From positions 1 to 7,273 of the forward strand of contig DHMK01000005.1 of assembly GCA_002405755.1 (NCBI GenBank): DNA of 7,273 bases, read 5' to 3'. The DNA is from Clostridiales bacterium UBA4644 (GTDB taxonomy: Bacteria; Bacillota; Clostridia; Oscillospirales; Butyricicoccaceae). This document shows, piece after piece, positions 1 to 5,528 of the stretch (position 1 is its first letter; each line of letters begins with the position of its first letter). The notes under the pieces are model-generated. The model was not told where the DNA came from and did not search any database. It saw nothing but the letters and a program-made list of their open reading frames with translations. Made by a program: the position numbers and the translations under genes.

Positions 1-248
1 ACATGACCCGGCTCCCACCGGGCATTTTCATCGAACACCTTGGTGGTTTCGTCTGCCTCGGCAAACGAATCAGCCCCTCTCTTTTTGTATTCAAGCTTGA
101 CATCCAGATTACCCGACTGGATCTTATTGACCCCCGTAGATGCCGTATCGGTGAACCACGCGAAGGTGGAGCCGACCAGCATGGCAAAGCAGATGAGCAG
201 GGAGGTGAAGCTCATGAGCAATGCGCTTTTCTTGCTTTTCAGTTTCAT
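1..248 (-). CDS. SipW-dependent (TasA/camelysin-like) secreted protein, N-terminal part
   Basis: This is a leftward gene whose 3' end lies outside the window; 82 codons are visible. Translation starts MKLKSKKSALLMSF, with Lys at positions 2, 4, 6 and 7. A hydrophobic segment follows (about residues 9-26), then LVGSTFAWFTDTAS (24-37). That run is the hallmark of signal peptides processed by the SipW-type signal peptidase, with cleavage expected near STFA/WF. The next stretch, SGNLDVKLEY (45-54), and a WEPG motif near residue 79 fit the start of the beta-rich domain of the TasA/camelysin family. TasA forms biofilm fibres in Bacillus subtilis, but many clostridial members have no known role, so only secretion is inferred here. 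The ATG at 248 has AAGGAG (256-261) seven bases upstream. A dedicated SipW peptidase gene would be expected nearby, but it is not in view. Confidence 0.88.
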   Translation of the reverse strand, partial: MKLKSKKSALLMSFTSLLICFAMLVGSTFAWFTDTASTGVNKIQSGNLDVKLEYKKRGADSFAEADETTKVFDENARWEPGH

Positions 249-404
249 GTGTTTTCTCCTTTTTCATTATTTTTATGTAAAGGCTGCCGCCTTTTCCATC
301 AAGCAGCTTTCTGCGTCCTTCCACAAGGTGGGGACGCAGAAAAGGCCATGGCCTTTTCTTTTTCTTTTTTGGATCATAAAACTATATGCGAACAGGTTTC
401 GTTT
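249..404 (-). promoter_or_regulatory. Structured 5' leader of the SipW-dependent gene
   Basis: The predicted leader is about 155 nt between the promoter and the ATG at 248, and I see no ORF with a credible start in it. In RNA order it can form three hairpins. Hairpin A is a perfect 22-bp palindrome centred on CCATGG (338-359). Hairpin B (308-342) has 11-bp arms, 308-318 with 332-342, and an inner CCAC/GTGG stem after a two-base bulge. Hairpin C has 6-bp arms, 279-284 with 289-294. A and B share bases 338-342, so their full forms compete. None is followed by a T-run on this strand, so they do not look like an intrinsic attenuator. On the opposite strand hairpin A is followed by a T-rich tract (354-370). 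The regulatory role is inferred; I recognise no known riboswitch. Confidence 0.45.
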
Positions 405-410
405 GCAATT

Positions 411-439
411 ATTTTACTGCAGATCGTATGGGATTGCAA
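411..439 (-). promoter_or_regulatory. Promoter of the SipW-dependent gene
   Basis: Read leftward, this is TTGCAA (434-439), a 17-base spacer, then TAAAAT (411-416). It is a good sigma-70-type promoter, giving a start near 404 and a leader of about 155 nt. Its -35 context TGCTTGCAATCC is identical to that of the thiN promoter. Confidence 0.75.
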
Positions 440-482
440 GCACTTTTTGCTTTTTTGTGAAAAATGACGATGCTTTTGCAGT

Positions 483-506
483 AAAAAAGCCTGCGAAACC
501 GCAGGC
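483..506 (-). terminator. Intrinsic terminator of the lipase/C39-like operon
   Basis: Read leftward, GCCTGC (501-506), a six-base loop and GCAGGC (489-494) are followed directly by six T (483-488). It lies about 85 bases past the stop codon of the C39-like gene and separates that operon from the promoter of the SipW-dependent gene. Confidence 0.8.
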
Positions 507-558
507 CGGAGCCAAACTGTCGAGAAAAACCCAGCGAAGCGGTTTTTCGACAGTCTCA

Positions 559-586
559 GCGCCTGCCTTGCGGCAGGCGCTTTTTT
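559..586 (+). terminator. Rightward intrinsic terminator-like hairpin
   Basis: A 9-bp GC-rich stem (559-567 with 572-580) with a TTGC loop is followed by six T (581-586). It would stop rightward transcription, yet no rightward gene precedes it in the window. It may protect the leftward operon from antisense transcription or simply be one arm of the cloverleaf repeat. Confidence 0.65.
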
Positions 587-591
587 ACTGC

Positions 592-1146
592 TTACTTTTT
601 GCGGAACAGGCAGTAGCTGGGGTAGCGGTTGTCGCAATCCTTGGCCAGGACGGCGATGTCCACATAGGCCAGATCGCCCTCCACCCGGACCTTGCCCTTG
701 CGGCCCTCGGATTCATACTTGTCCGGCGTCATGCTGGGATCCATGACGCAGATCTCCCGCCCCTTGGCGGAGACCAGCGTGATAAAATGGCCGCCGTGGG
801 TAAAGACGCCCGTCCACCCCTCCCGGTCGCCGCCGGAATTGGCAATGGCCATGCCCTCGCCGTTCTGCAGGAACTGGAGCATTTTTCCGTGGTCGCAGGT
901 CAGCTCATAGGTCAGGCCAAACCTTTCGCAGACGGCGGGTGCCAGAATGGAGATCTCCGTTCCGGTGTGGTCGTGCGCGCCGCAGGCGTTGGCCATGGCG
1001 ACGGCTTCCGCCGGGGTAAAGCTCTGGCCTGTCATATTTTCCACCACCATGCAGGCGGCGCACAGGCCGCAGCCGCTGGAGGCCACCGTGCCGCTGCCAT
1101 AGGGGATCTGCGGATAATTTCCCTGATTGTAATACTTGTAGCTCAT
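592..1146 (-). CDS. C39-like (papain-fold) cysteine peptidase family protein
   Basis: The 184-residue protein resembles the C39_2-type papain-like peptidases. YNQGNYPQIPYG at the start supplies a Gln (Q8) suited to the oxyanion hole. SSGCGLCAAC follows with the likely nucleophile C26 at the start of a helix. GGHFITLV has the likely catalytic H120, and VMDPS has D136 as the third residue. It has no signal peptide or membrane segment, so it would stay in the cytoplasm unless exported another way; many relatives are secreted. It is rich in cysteine (nine). The ATG at 1146 has AAGGAG nine bases upstream, and the gene follows the lipase-like gene by 39 bases, so the two are probably cotranscribed. 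The substrate is unknown: a peptide, a peptidoglycan stem or an isopeptide is possible. Family assignment rests on motifs only. Confidence 0.72.
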   Translation of the reverse strand: MSYKYYNQGNYPQIPYGSGTVASSGCGLCAACMVVENMTGQSFTPAEAVAMANACGAHDHTGTEISILAPAVCERFGLTYELTCDHGKMLQFLQNGEGMAIANSGGDREGWTGVFTHGGHFITLVSAKGREICVMDPSMTPDKYESEGRKGKVRVEGDLAYVDIAVLAKDCDNRYPSYCLFRKK

Positions 1147-1185
1147 GGTTTCGTTCTCCTTTTATTGCTTCCCTTGCGGGATGGT

Positions 1186-2124
1186 TCACGCGCTTTTCAT
1201 GGTTCGCTCCAGCCAGTCCAGCACATCCTGCCAGACCTTCTGCTTAAAGGTCTCGTTGAGGATCTCATGCCGCCCGCCGGGGTAGAGGATCTTTTCCACA
1301 TTCCGGCAGCCTGCCTGCAAAAATCCCCGCCAGGCCCGCTCCACGCCTGCCCCCTTTTCGCCCACAGGATCCTCCTGCCCGGCGATAAAAAGGATCGGCA
1401 TCGCGGGATCCATCCGCTTCTGCTCCCTGGGGTCGGAGATCAGGCGGATGCCGCCCATCATGTCGTGATACAGGCTCACCGTGGGCAAAAACTGACAGCT
1501 CCGGTCGGCGCAGTAGGCGTCTACCACGGCTTCGTCGCTGCAGACCCAGTCGTTTTCCGTGCGGCGGGGCGAAAAGCCCCGGTTATATGCGCCAAAGGCC
1601 AGCTGCCTCACCATCTCGCTGCGGTAAAGCGGTCCATGGAGCCGGATCAGCGCCCCGGTAAAGGCCCGTCCGAAGGCCACCACCGCCGGACTCTGCTGGC
1701 CTGTGCCGCAGATGATGGCGCCGTCTGCCCGGCCGGGATAGCGGATCAGCCAGGTGCGGGTCACAAAAGAACCCATGCTGTGCCCCAGCAGAAAATAGGG
1801 CAGGCCGGGATGCTCCTCCGCCGTTTTGGCCCGCAGGGCCTCCACATCCTCCACCACCCGGTCCCAGCCGTTCTGCTCCGCAAAAAGGCCCTCCCGCTCG
1901 GGCTGCTGCCAGCTTTTCCCGTGGCCCAGATGGTCGTTGCCCACCACCAGAAAGCCCCGCTCCGCCAGAAAAGACGCGAAGGCGTCGTACCGGTCCACAT
2001 ATTCGCAGATGCCGTGGACCAGCTGCAGAACAGCCCTGGGCTGTCCCTCGCCCCGCCAGGTGACGGCGTGGATCTGCGTCCTGCCGTCGGAGGAAGGATA
2101 GAAGTTTTCCTGTTTTTGCACCAT
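1186..2124 (-). CDS. Monoacylglycerol lipase-like alpha/beta hydrolase (serine aminopeptidase S33-type fold)
   Basis: The 312-residue protein probably hydrolyses monoacylglycerols or lysophospholipids in the cytoplasm. From ATG 2124 it starts MVQKQENFYPSSDGRTQIHA, as usual for this family. LVHGICEY (H37, G38) forms the oxyanion region. NDHLGHGKS (from N63) precedes the cap. The nucleophile is S116 in GHSMGS, D252 lies in AGQEDPVG, and H286 lies in GGRHEIL. There is no signal peptide. The frame runs open up to a GTG at 2187, but that lies at the predicted transcription start, so I chose ATG 2124; its ribosome site is weak (GGGG seven bases upstream, or AGG further away). ATG 2151 is another possibility, without a visible ribosome site. 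The gene is divergent from glycerol kinase, which fits a role in freeing glycerol. A lysophospholipase or other esterase remains possible. Confidence 0.85.
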   Translation of the reverse strand: MVQKQENFYPSSDGRTQIHAVTWRGEGQPRAVLQLVHGICEYVDRYDAFASFLAERGFLVVGNDHLGHGKSWQQPEREGLFAEQNGWDRVVEDVEALRAKTAEEHPGLPYFLLGHSMGSFVTRTWLIRYPGRADGAIICGTGQQSPAVVAFGRAFTGALIRLHGPLYRSEMVRQLAFGAYNRGFSPRRTENDWVCSDEAVVDAYCADRSCQFLPTVSLYHDMMGGIRLISDPREQKRMDPAMPILFIAGQEDPVGEKGAGVERAWRGFLQAGCRNVEKILYPGGRHEILNETFKQKVWQDVLDWLERTMKSA

Positions 2125-2150
2125 AAAACGGCCCCATTTCCTCAAAAACA

Positions 2151-2159
2151 TGCTATAAT
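2151..2159 (+). promoter_or_regulatory. Extended -10 promoter of glpK
   Basis: TGCTATAAT is a perfect extended -10 element (TG, one base, TATAAT at 2154-2159) with no good -35 at 16-18 bases. Transcription would start near 2166, giving a leader of about 75 nt to the glpK ATG at 2241. The leader includes a weak CCGC/GCGG stem (2168-2183). Confidence 0.6.
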
Positions 2160-2193
2160 AGTCCAAACCGCTGTTTTTTGCGGCCACCCCTAT

Positions 2194-2222
2194 ATCATAC
2201 CGGTTTTTTCCCGTTCCGTCAA
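2194..2222 (-). promoter_or_regulatory. Promoter of the lipase/C39-like operon
   Basis: Read leftward, TTGACG (2217-2222), 17 bases, then TATGAT (2194-2199). The start would fall near 2187, so the leader overlaps that of glpK on the other strand by about 20 bases. The -35 box lies only five bases from the glpK ribosome binding site (2228-2232). Confidence 0.7.
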
Positions 2223-2240
2223 CGATTGGAGGCAGAAAAT

Positions 2241-3737
2241 ATGAAGTATGCGATCGCCCTGGATCAGGGCACCACCAGCTCCCGGGCCATTGTCTTTGAC
2301 CGGTCCGGCGCCGTCTGCAGCATGGGGCAGTACCCTCTGACGCAGCATTATCCCCAGCCCGGCTGGGTGGAGCACGACCCCATGGAGCTCCTGCGGACCC
2401 AGCTGATGGCGCTGGCGGAGGCCTATGAGCGCTCCGGCGCGGCTCCGGCGGAGATCGCCGCCATCGGCGTCACCAACCAGCGGGAGACCGCCGTGGTCTG
2501 GGAAAAGGACACCGGCCGTCCCATCATGAACGCCATCGTCTGGCAGTGCCGCCGCACGGCGGAGGAATGCCGCCGCCTGAAGCAGGCCGGGCTTGGGCCG
2601 CTGGTGCGGCAGCGGACGGGTCTGCTCATCGACGCCTATTTTTCCGGCCCGAAGATCAGCTGGATGCTGGATCATGTGCCCGGAGCCCGGGCCCGGGCGG
2701 AAAAGGGCGAGCTGCTCTGCGGCACGGTAGACAGCTGGCTCATCTGGAACCTCACCGGCTGCCATGTGTCAGATTATTCCAACTGCTCCCGCACCATGCT
2801 GTTCGACATCGACCGGCTCTGCTGGGACGAGGAGCTTTGCCGCGCCCTGCGGGTGCCCATGCAGCTTTTGCCCCGGCCCGTGCCCAACAGTCAGGTCTAC
2901 GGCCGCATCCGCTCCAACCTGCGGGGCATCGAAGCGCTGGCGGGCATCCCCGTGGCCGGCTCCGCCGGCGACCAGCAGGCGGCGCTGTTCGGTCAGGGCT
3001 GCTTCGCCCCCGGCCAGGCCAAAAACACCTACGGCACCGGCTGCTTCACCCTGATGAACACCGGCTCCCGCTCTCTCCGCTCGGAAAACGGCCTGCTGAC
3101 CTCCGTCGGCTGGCAGCTGGACGGCGAGACCACCTATGTTCTGGAGGGCAGCGTGTTCAACGCCGGCTCTACCATCCAGTGGCTGCGGGACGAGCTGCAG
3201 CTCATCGGCTCTGCCCATGAGACCGATCTGCTGGCAGAATCCGCGCCGGACAACGGCGGCGTTTATCTGGTCAGCGCCTTTACCGGTCTGGGTGCGCCCT
3301 ATTGGGATATGTACGCCCGGGGCGCACTGCTGGGCCTGACCCGGGGCGCCACCCGCGCCCACATCGCCAGGGCTGCCCTGGAGGGCATTGCCTATCAGGT
3401 GGCGGAGCTGGCCGCCACCATGGAAAAGGATCTTTGCTGCCCGCTGGACAGCCTTTGGGTAGACGGCGGCGCTTCCGTCAGCGATTTCATGATGCAGTTT
3501 CAGGCGGATCTGCTGCGCTGCTCCATCTATCGCCCCCAGGTGGTGGAGACCACCGCGGCGGGCGCGGCTTATCTGGCAGGTCTGGCCGTGGGTCTGTGGA
3601 AGGATCCCCAGGCGCTGCTGCAGTGCCGCCGGCTGGAGCGGGTCTTCGCCCCCAATATGGACCCGGCCCAGGCAAAAGCCCTGATGGAACAGTGGAAAAA
3701 GGCCGTCTCCCGGGCGCTGCACTGGGCGGAGGCCTAA
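2241..3737 (+). CDS. glpK: Glycerol kinase
   Basis: This cytoplasmic enzyme of the FGGY carbohydrate kinase family phosphorylates glycerol with ATP to sn-glycerol-3-phosphate, which feeds lipid synthesis or glycolysis. The 498 residues match the usual length of about 500. ALDQGTTSSR (6-15) is the first phosphate loop. R81 and E82 in TNQRETAVVW, Y133 in DAYFSGPK and D244-Q245 in GSAGDQQAALFG are the glycerol-binding and catalytic set. NTYGTGCFTL, GLGAPYWD (349-356) and VDGGASVSDF (407-416) complete the family pattern. GGAGG lies eight bases before the ATG. The phosphorylation loop ahead of GDQQ has no histidine, unlike PTS-controlled GlpK of Bacillus and Enterococcus. No glpF, glpO or glpD is adjacent. 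It converges on thiN with a 15-base gap and no clear terminator of its own. Confidence 0.97.
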   Translation: MKYAIALDQGTTSSRAIVFDRSGAVCSMGQYPLTQHYPQPGWVEHDPMELLRTQLMALAEAYERSGAAPAEIAAIGVTNQRETAVVWEKDTGRPIMNAIVWQCRRTAEECRRLKQAGLGPLVRQRTGLLIDAYFSGPKISWMLDHVPGARARAEKGELLCGTVDSWLIWNLTGCHVSDYSNCSRTMLFDIDRLCWDEELCRALRVPMQLLPRPVPNSQVYGRIRSNLRGIEALAGIPVAGSAGDQQAALFGQGCFAPGQAKNTYGTGCFTLMNTGSRSLRSENGLLTSVGWQLDGETTYVLEGSVFNAGSTIQWLRDELQLIGSAHETDLLAESAPDNGGVYLVSAFTGLGAPYWDMYARGALLGLTRGATRAHIARAALEGIAYQVAELAATMEKDLCCPLDSLWVDGGASVSDFMMQFQADLLRCSIYRPQVVETTAAGAAYLAGLAVGLWKDPQALLQCRRLERVFAPNMDPAQAKALMEQWKKAVSRALHWAEA

Positions 3738-3752
3738 AGCTCCCCGCGCTCC

Positions 3753-4382
3753 TTACCCCTGCTTCGGCAGCTCCCAGCCCACCAGCAGCGGCCCGCGGCC
3801 CACGGTGACGGCGGCCCGTTCCGCGACAATATGATTGCTGACGCCCAGCGGAAAATCGCAGCGCAGCTCCCCGTCGGCAAGCGGATACTGCAGGCCCGTC
3901 AGCGTTACATGCTCCGCCCGGTCGCCCAGGCTGAACAGCGAGACCAGCCCCCAGGGCACGGTCCGCTCCAGCGTCAGCGTCTCGTTTTCAATAGCGGTAT
4001 AGACAAAATCCCGGTCATAAAGATAGCCCCGCGCGCCCCGGCGGCAGAGAAAGGCCAGCGCCTGCAGATTGGCCAGCGTATGGTCCAGCCGCGCGCCGCC
4101 GGTGCCGCCGTAAATATGAAACTCCCGACAGCCCCGCGCCAGACCCTCCCGCAGGGCAAGCATGCTGTCGGTATCGTCCTTTTCCACGGGCACGCGAATG
4201 CTCCCCGCCGGCGCCTCCGCCGCTGGCATGGAATCAAAATCCCCCAGCACCAGGTCAGGCGTCACCCCCGCCTGACGGCACAGCCGCAGGCCCGCATCGG
4301 CGGCGATCTGCAGATCGCCCGGCTCCGGCCGCTGCCGCAGCCCGTAAAATGTCCCCGCCGCATAAACAAAGCACCGTTTCAC
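3753..4382 (-). CDS. thiN: Thiamine pyrophosphokinase (thiamine diphosphokinase)
   Basis: This cytoplasmic enzyme transfers pyrophosphate from ATP to thiamine and makes the cofactor thiamine diphosphate, mainly from salvaged thiamine. The 209-residue protein shows the family motifs in order: AADAGLRLC (27-35), GDFDS (47-51), EKDDTDSMLAL (67-77), GGTGGARLDHTLANL (92-106), the SLF strand (148-150) and a C-terminal GVSNH (180-184) of the thiamine-binding domain. The acidic residues in GDFDS and DDTD are expected to bind Mg-ATP. The start is GTG at 4382 with AAAAGGGGG about nine bases upstream; no better ATG exists. It stands alone, converging on glpK and divergent from glsA, whereas in many Firmicutes it follows rsgA and rpe. 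I see no TPP riboswitch in its short leader. Confidence 0.95.
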   Translation of the reverse strand: MKRCFVYAAGTFYGLRQRPEPGDLQIAADAGLRLCRQAGVTPDLVLGDFDSMPAAEAPAGSIRVPVEKDDTDSMLALREGLARGCREFHIYGGTGGARLDHTLANLQALAFLCRRGARGYLYDRDFVYTAIENETLTLERTVPWGLVSLFSLGDRAEHVTLTGLQYPLADGELRCDFPLGVSNHIVAERAAVTVGRGPLLVGWELPKQG

Positions 4383-4415
4383 GCTTGCAGGCCCCCTTTT
4401 GAAAAAACTGCTCCT

Positions 4416-4444
4416 ATTTTACCCCAGCCCGCGCCGGATTGCAA
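4416..4444 (-). promoter_or_regulatory. Promoter of thiN
   Basis: Read leftward, TTGCAA (4439-4444), 17 bases, then TAAAAT (4416-4421). The start would be near 4409, about 27 bases before the GTG at 4382. The -35 lies nine bases from the -35 of the divergent glsA promoter. Confidence 0.7.
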
Positions 4445-4453
4445 GCATTCCGC

Positions 4454-4482
4454 TTGACAGCGGCGCGCAAAACTGTTATGGT
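4454..4482 (+). promoter_or_regulatory. Promoter of glsA
   Basis: A perfect TTGACA (4454-4459), 17 bases, and TATGGT (4477-4482) preceded by TGT, so the -10 is extended. The start would be near 4489, giving a leader of about 54 nt to the ATG at 4543. Confidence 0.75.
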
Positions 4483-4494
4483 TTTAACAGACAC

Positions 4495-4513
4495 TGTCCG
4501 CCTGCGGTGGACA
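4495..4513 (+). promoter_or_regulatory. Hairpin or operator-like inverted repeat in the glsA leader
   Basis: TGTCCGCC (4495-4502), loop TGC, and GGTGGACA (4506-4513) form an 8-bp stem with one G-U pair, beginning a few bases after the predicted glsA start. It could stabilise the mRNA 5' end or bind a repressor. No protein is suggested by the sequence. Confidence 0.4.
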
Positions 4514-4542
4514 ATTTGAACAGGAAAGGTCGGGATCCCCCT

Positions 4543-5460
4543 ATGGAAGAACTGCTGGAGCGCCTGCTGACGGAATGCCGGCCCTATACCGCCCGGGGCA
4601 AGGCGGCGGACTATATTCCGGAGCTGGCCAAGGCCGATCCCGGCCGGCTGGGCATCTATGTGATCGGGGCCAACGGCAAGGAAAGCTGGGCCGGCGACTG
4701 CCGCCAGCCCTTTACCATCCAGAGCGTCATCAAGCCCATTCTGCTGCTGCAGGCGCTTCTGGACAACGGGGAGGAACTGGTCCGCAGCCGCGTCGGCATG
4801 GAGGCCACCGGCAAGCCCTTCGACGCCATCAACGCCAGCGAGCAATCGCTGGACAGCGGACACATCAACCCCATGGTGAACATGGGCGCCATTGTGATCT
4901 GCTCGCTGATCCGGGGCGAAAGCTATGCGGAACGCTTTCAGCGGCTGCTGGAGCTGACCCGAAGGCTCACCGGCTGCCCGGAGCTGGACATTGATCAGGC
5001 GGTCTATCGCTCGGAAAAGAGCCACGGCAGTAAAAACCGTGCGCTGGCCTATCTGCTGAAGTCCTACGGTCTGCTGGAGGACGATGTGGAGGAGGTCCTG
5101 GACTGCTATTTCCGGGCCTGCTCCATTCGGGTGGACTGCCGCGCCCTGGCCCACATCGGCGCGGTGCTTTCCAACCGGGGCCGGCTGCCCAATTCCAACG
5201 AGCAGATCTTCCCGACCCATCTGGCCCGCTATGTAAACGCCATTCTCACCACCTGCGGCATGTACGACGGCTCCGGCGATTTTGCCATCCGGGTGGGCGT
5301 TCCCGCCAAAAGCGGCGTGGGCGGCGGCATCATGGCCGTAGTCCCCACCCGCATGGGCATCGGCATCTATGGTCCCGCCCTGGACCGGAAGGGCAACAGC
5401 GTCGCCGGCATCCAGCTGCTGGAAAAGCTCAGCCACGAGCTTTATCTGAGCATTTTCTGA
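4543..5460 (+). CDS. glsA: Glutaminase A (serine-dependent glutaminase)
   Basis: This enzyme hydrolyses L-glutamine to glutamate and ammonia in the cytoplasm, serving nitrogen metabolism and possibly acid tolerance. The 305-residue length is normal for the single-domain bacterial form with a beta-lactamase-like fold. The catalytic SxxK is S61-V-I-K64. The other substrate-contact residues of the family are all present: N113 (PMVNMGA), E158 (RSEKS), N165 (SKNRA), Y189 (DCYFRAC), Y241 (GMYDGSG) and V259 (KSGVGGG). The ATG at 4543 was chosen because the protein starts there like its relatives. The frame is open upstream to 4399, but that passes through the promoter. The ribosome site (AAAGG, 4525-4529) is about 13 bases from the ATG, longer than usual. 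No transporter or gadB neighbour is visible. A bidirectional terminator follows 27 bases after the stop. Confidence 0.95.
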   Translation: MEELLERLLTECRPYTARGKAADYIPELAKADPGRLGIYVIGANGKESWAGDCRQPFTIQSVIKPILLLQALLDNGEELVRSRVGMEATGKPFDAINASEQSLDSGHINPMVNMGAIVICSLIRGESYAERFQRLLELTRRLTGCPELDIDQAVYRSEKSHGSKNRALAYLLKSYGLLEDDVEEVLDCYFRACSIRVDCRALAHIGAVLSNRGRLPNSNEQIFPTHLARYVNAILTTCGMYDGSGDFAIRVGVPAKSGVGGGIMAVVPTRMGIGIYGPALDRKGNSVAGIQLLEKLSHELYLSIF

Positions 5461-5481
5461 GCATTTCCGCCCTCTGCATAG

Positions 5482-5511
5482 AAAAAAGCCGCGGTACAGA
5501 CCGCGGCTTTT
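5482..5511. terminator. Bidirectional intrinsic terminator between glsA and rplL
   Basis: An 8-bp stem GCCGCGGT/ACCGCGGC (5488-5495 with 5500-5507) has an ACAG loop. It is followed by TTTT (5508-5511) rightward and by six T (5482-5487) read leftward. It ends both glsA and the rplJL transcript. Confidence 0.92.
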
Positions 5512-5528
5512 GCGTTTGGAAAAATGAT

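Larger units (their letters stand above)
478..591. repeat. 114-bp nested inverted repeat with cloverleaf folding
   Basis: A perfect 13-bp inverted repeat (478-490 with 579-591, GCAGTAAAAAAGC and its complement) encloses three further hairpins. These are 489-506 (GCCTGC/GCAGGC), 516-554 (ACTGTCGA...TCGACAGT with a two-base bulge and an inner AAAACC/GGTTTT stem) and 559-580 (GCGCCTGCC/GGCAGGCGC with a TTGC loop). The outer stem competes with parts of the two flanking hairpins. The element ends one base before the stop codon of the C39-like gene at 592. It could be a mobile palindromic repeat or an elaborate bidirectional terminator. Only one copy is present in this window. Confidence 0.7.

Noticed and set aside
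2125..2187. Longer N-terminus for the lipase from GTG 2187
   Set aside because: The GTG lies at the predicted transcription start and has no ribosome site at a usable distance; the extra residues do not fit the family start.
40..2244. A 734-codon open frame on the + strand
   Set aside because: It is antisense to the SipW-type gene, the C39-like gene and the lipase, all with clear motifs and ribosome sites. It crosses the cloverleaf terminator and has no domain-like sequence; high GC keeps the frame open.
2769..3722. A 317-codon open frame antisense to glpK
   Set aside because: Low-complexity Gly/Ala/Gln-rich translation with no motifs. It is the mirror of a well-conserved glycerol kinase.
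3759..3770. CTGC-TTCG-GCAG hairpin as a glpK terminator
   Set aside because: The four-base-pair stem is inside the thiN coding end and has no T-run; it is too weak to call.
4383..4409. TPP riboswitch upstream of thiN
   Set aside because: The predicted leader is only about 27 bases, far too short for a TPP aptamer.
4399..4542. Longer N-terminus for glsA from ATG 4399
   Set aside because: It would translate through the glsA promoter and lies upstream of the predicted transcript start.
4414..5436. A 340-codon open frame antisense to glsA
   Set aside because: It is a compositional shadow of the glutaminase gene, whose catalytic residues are all present.
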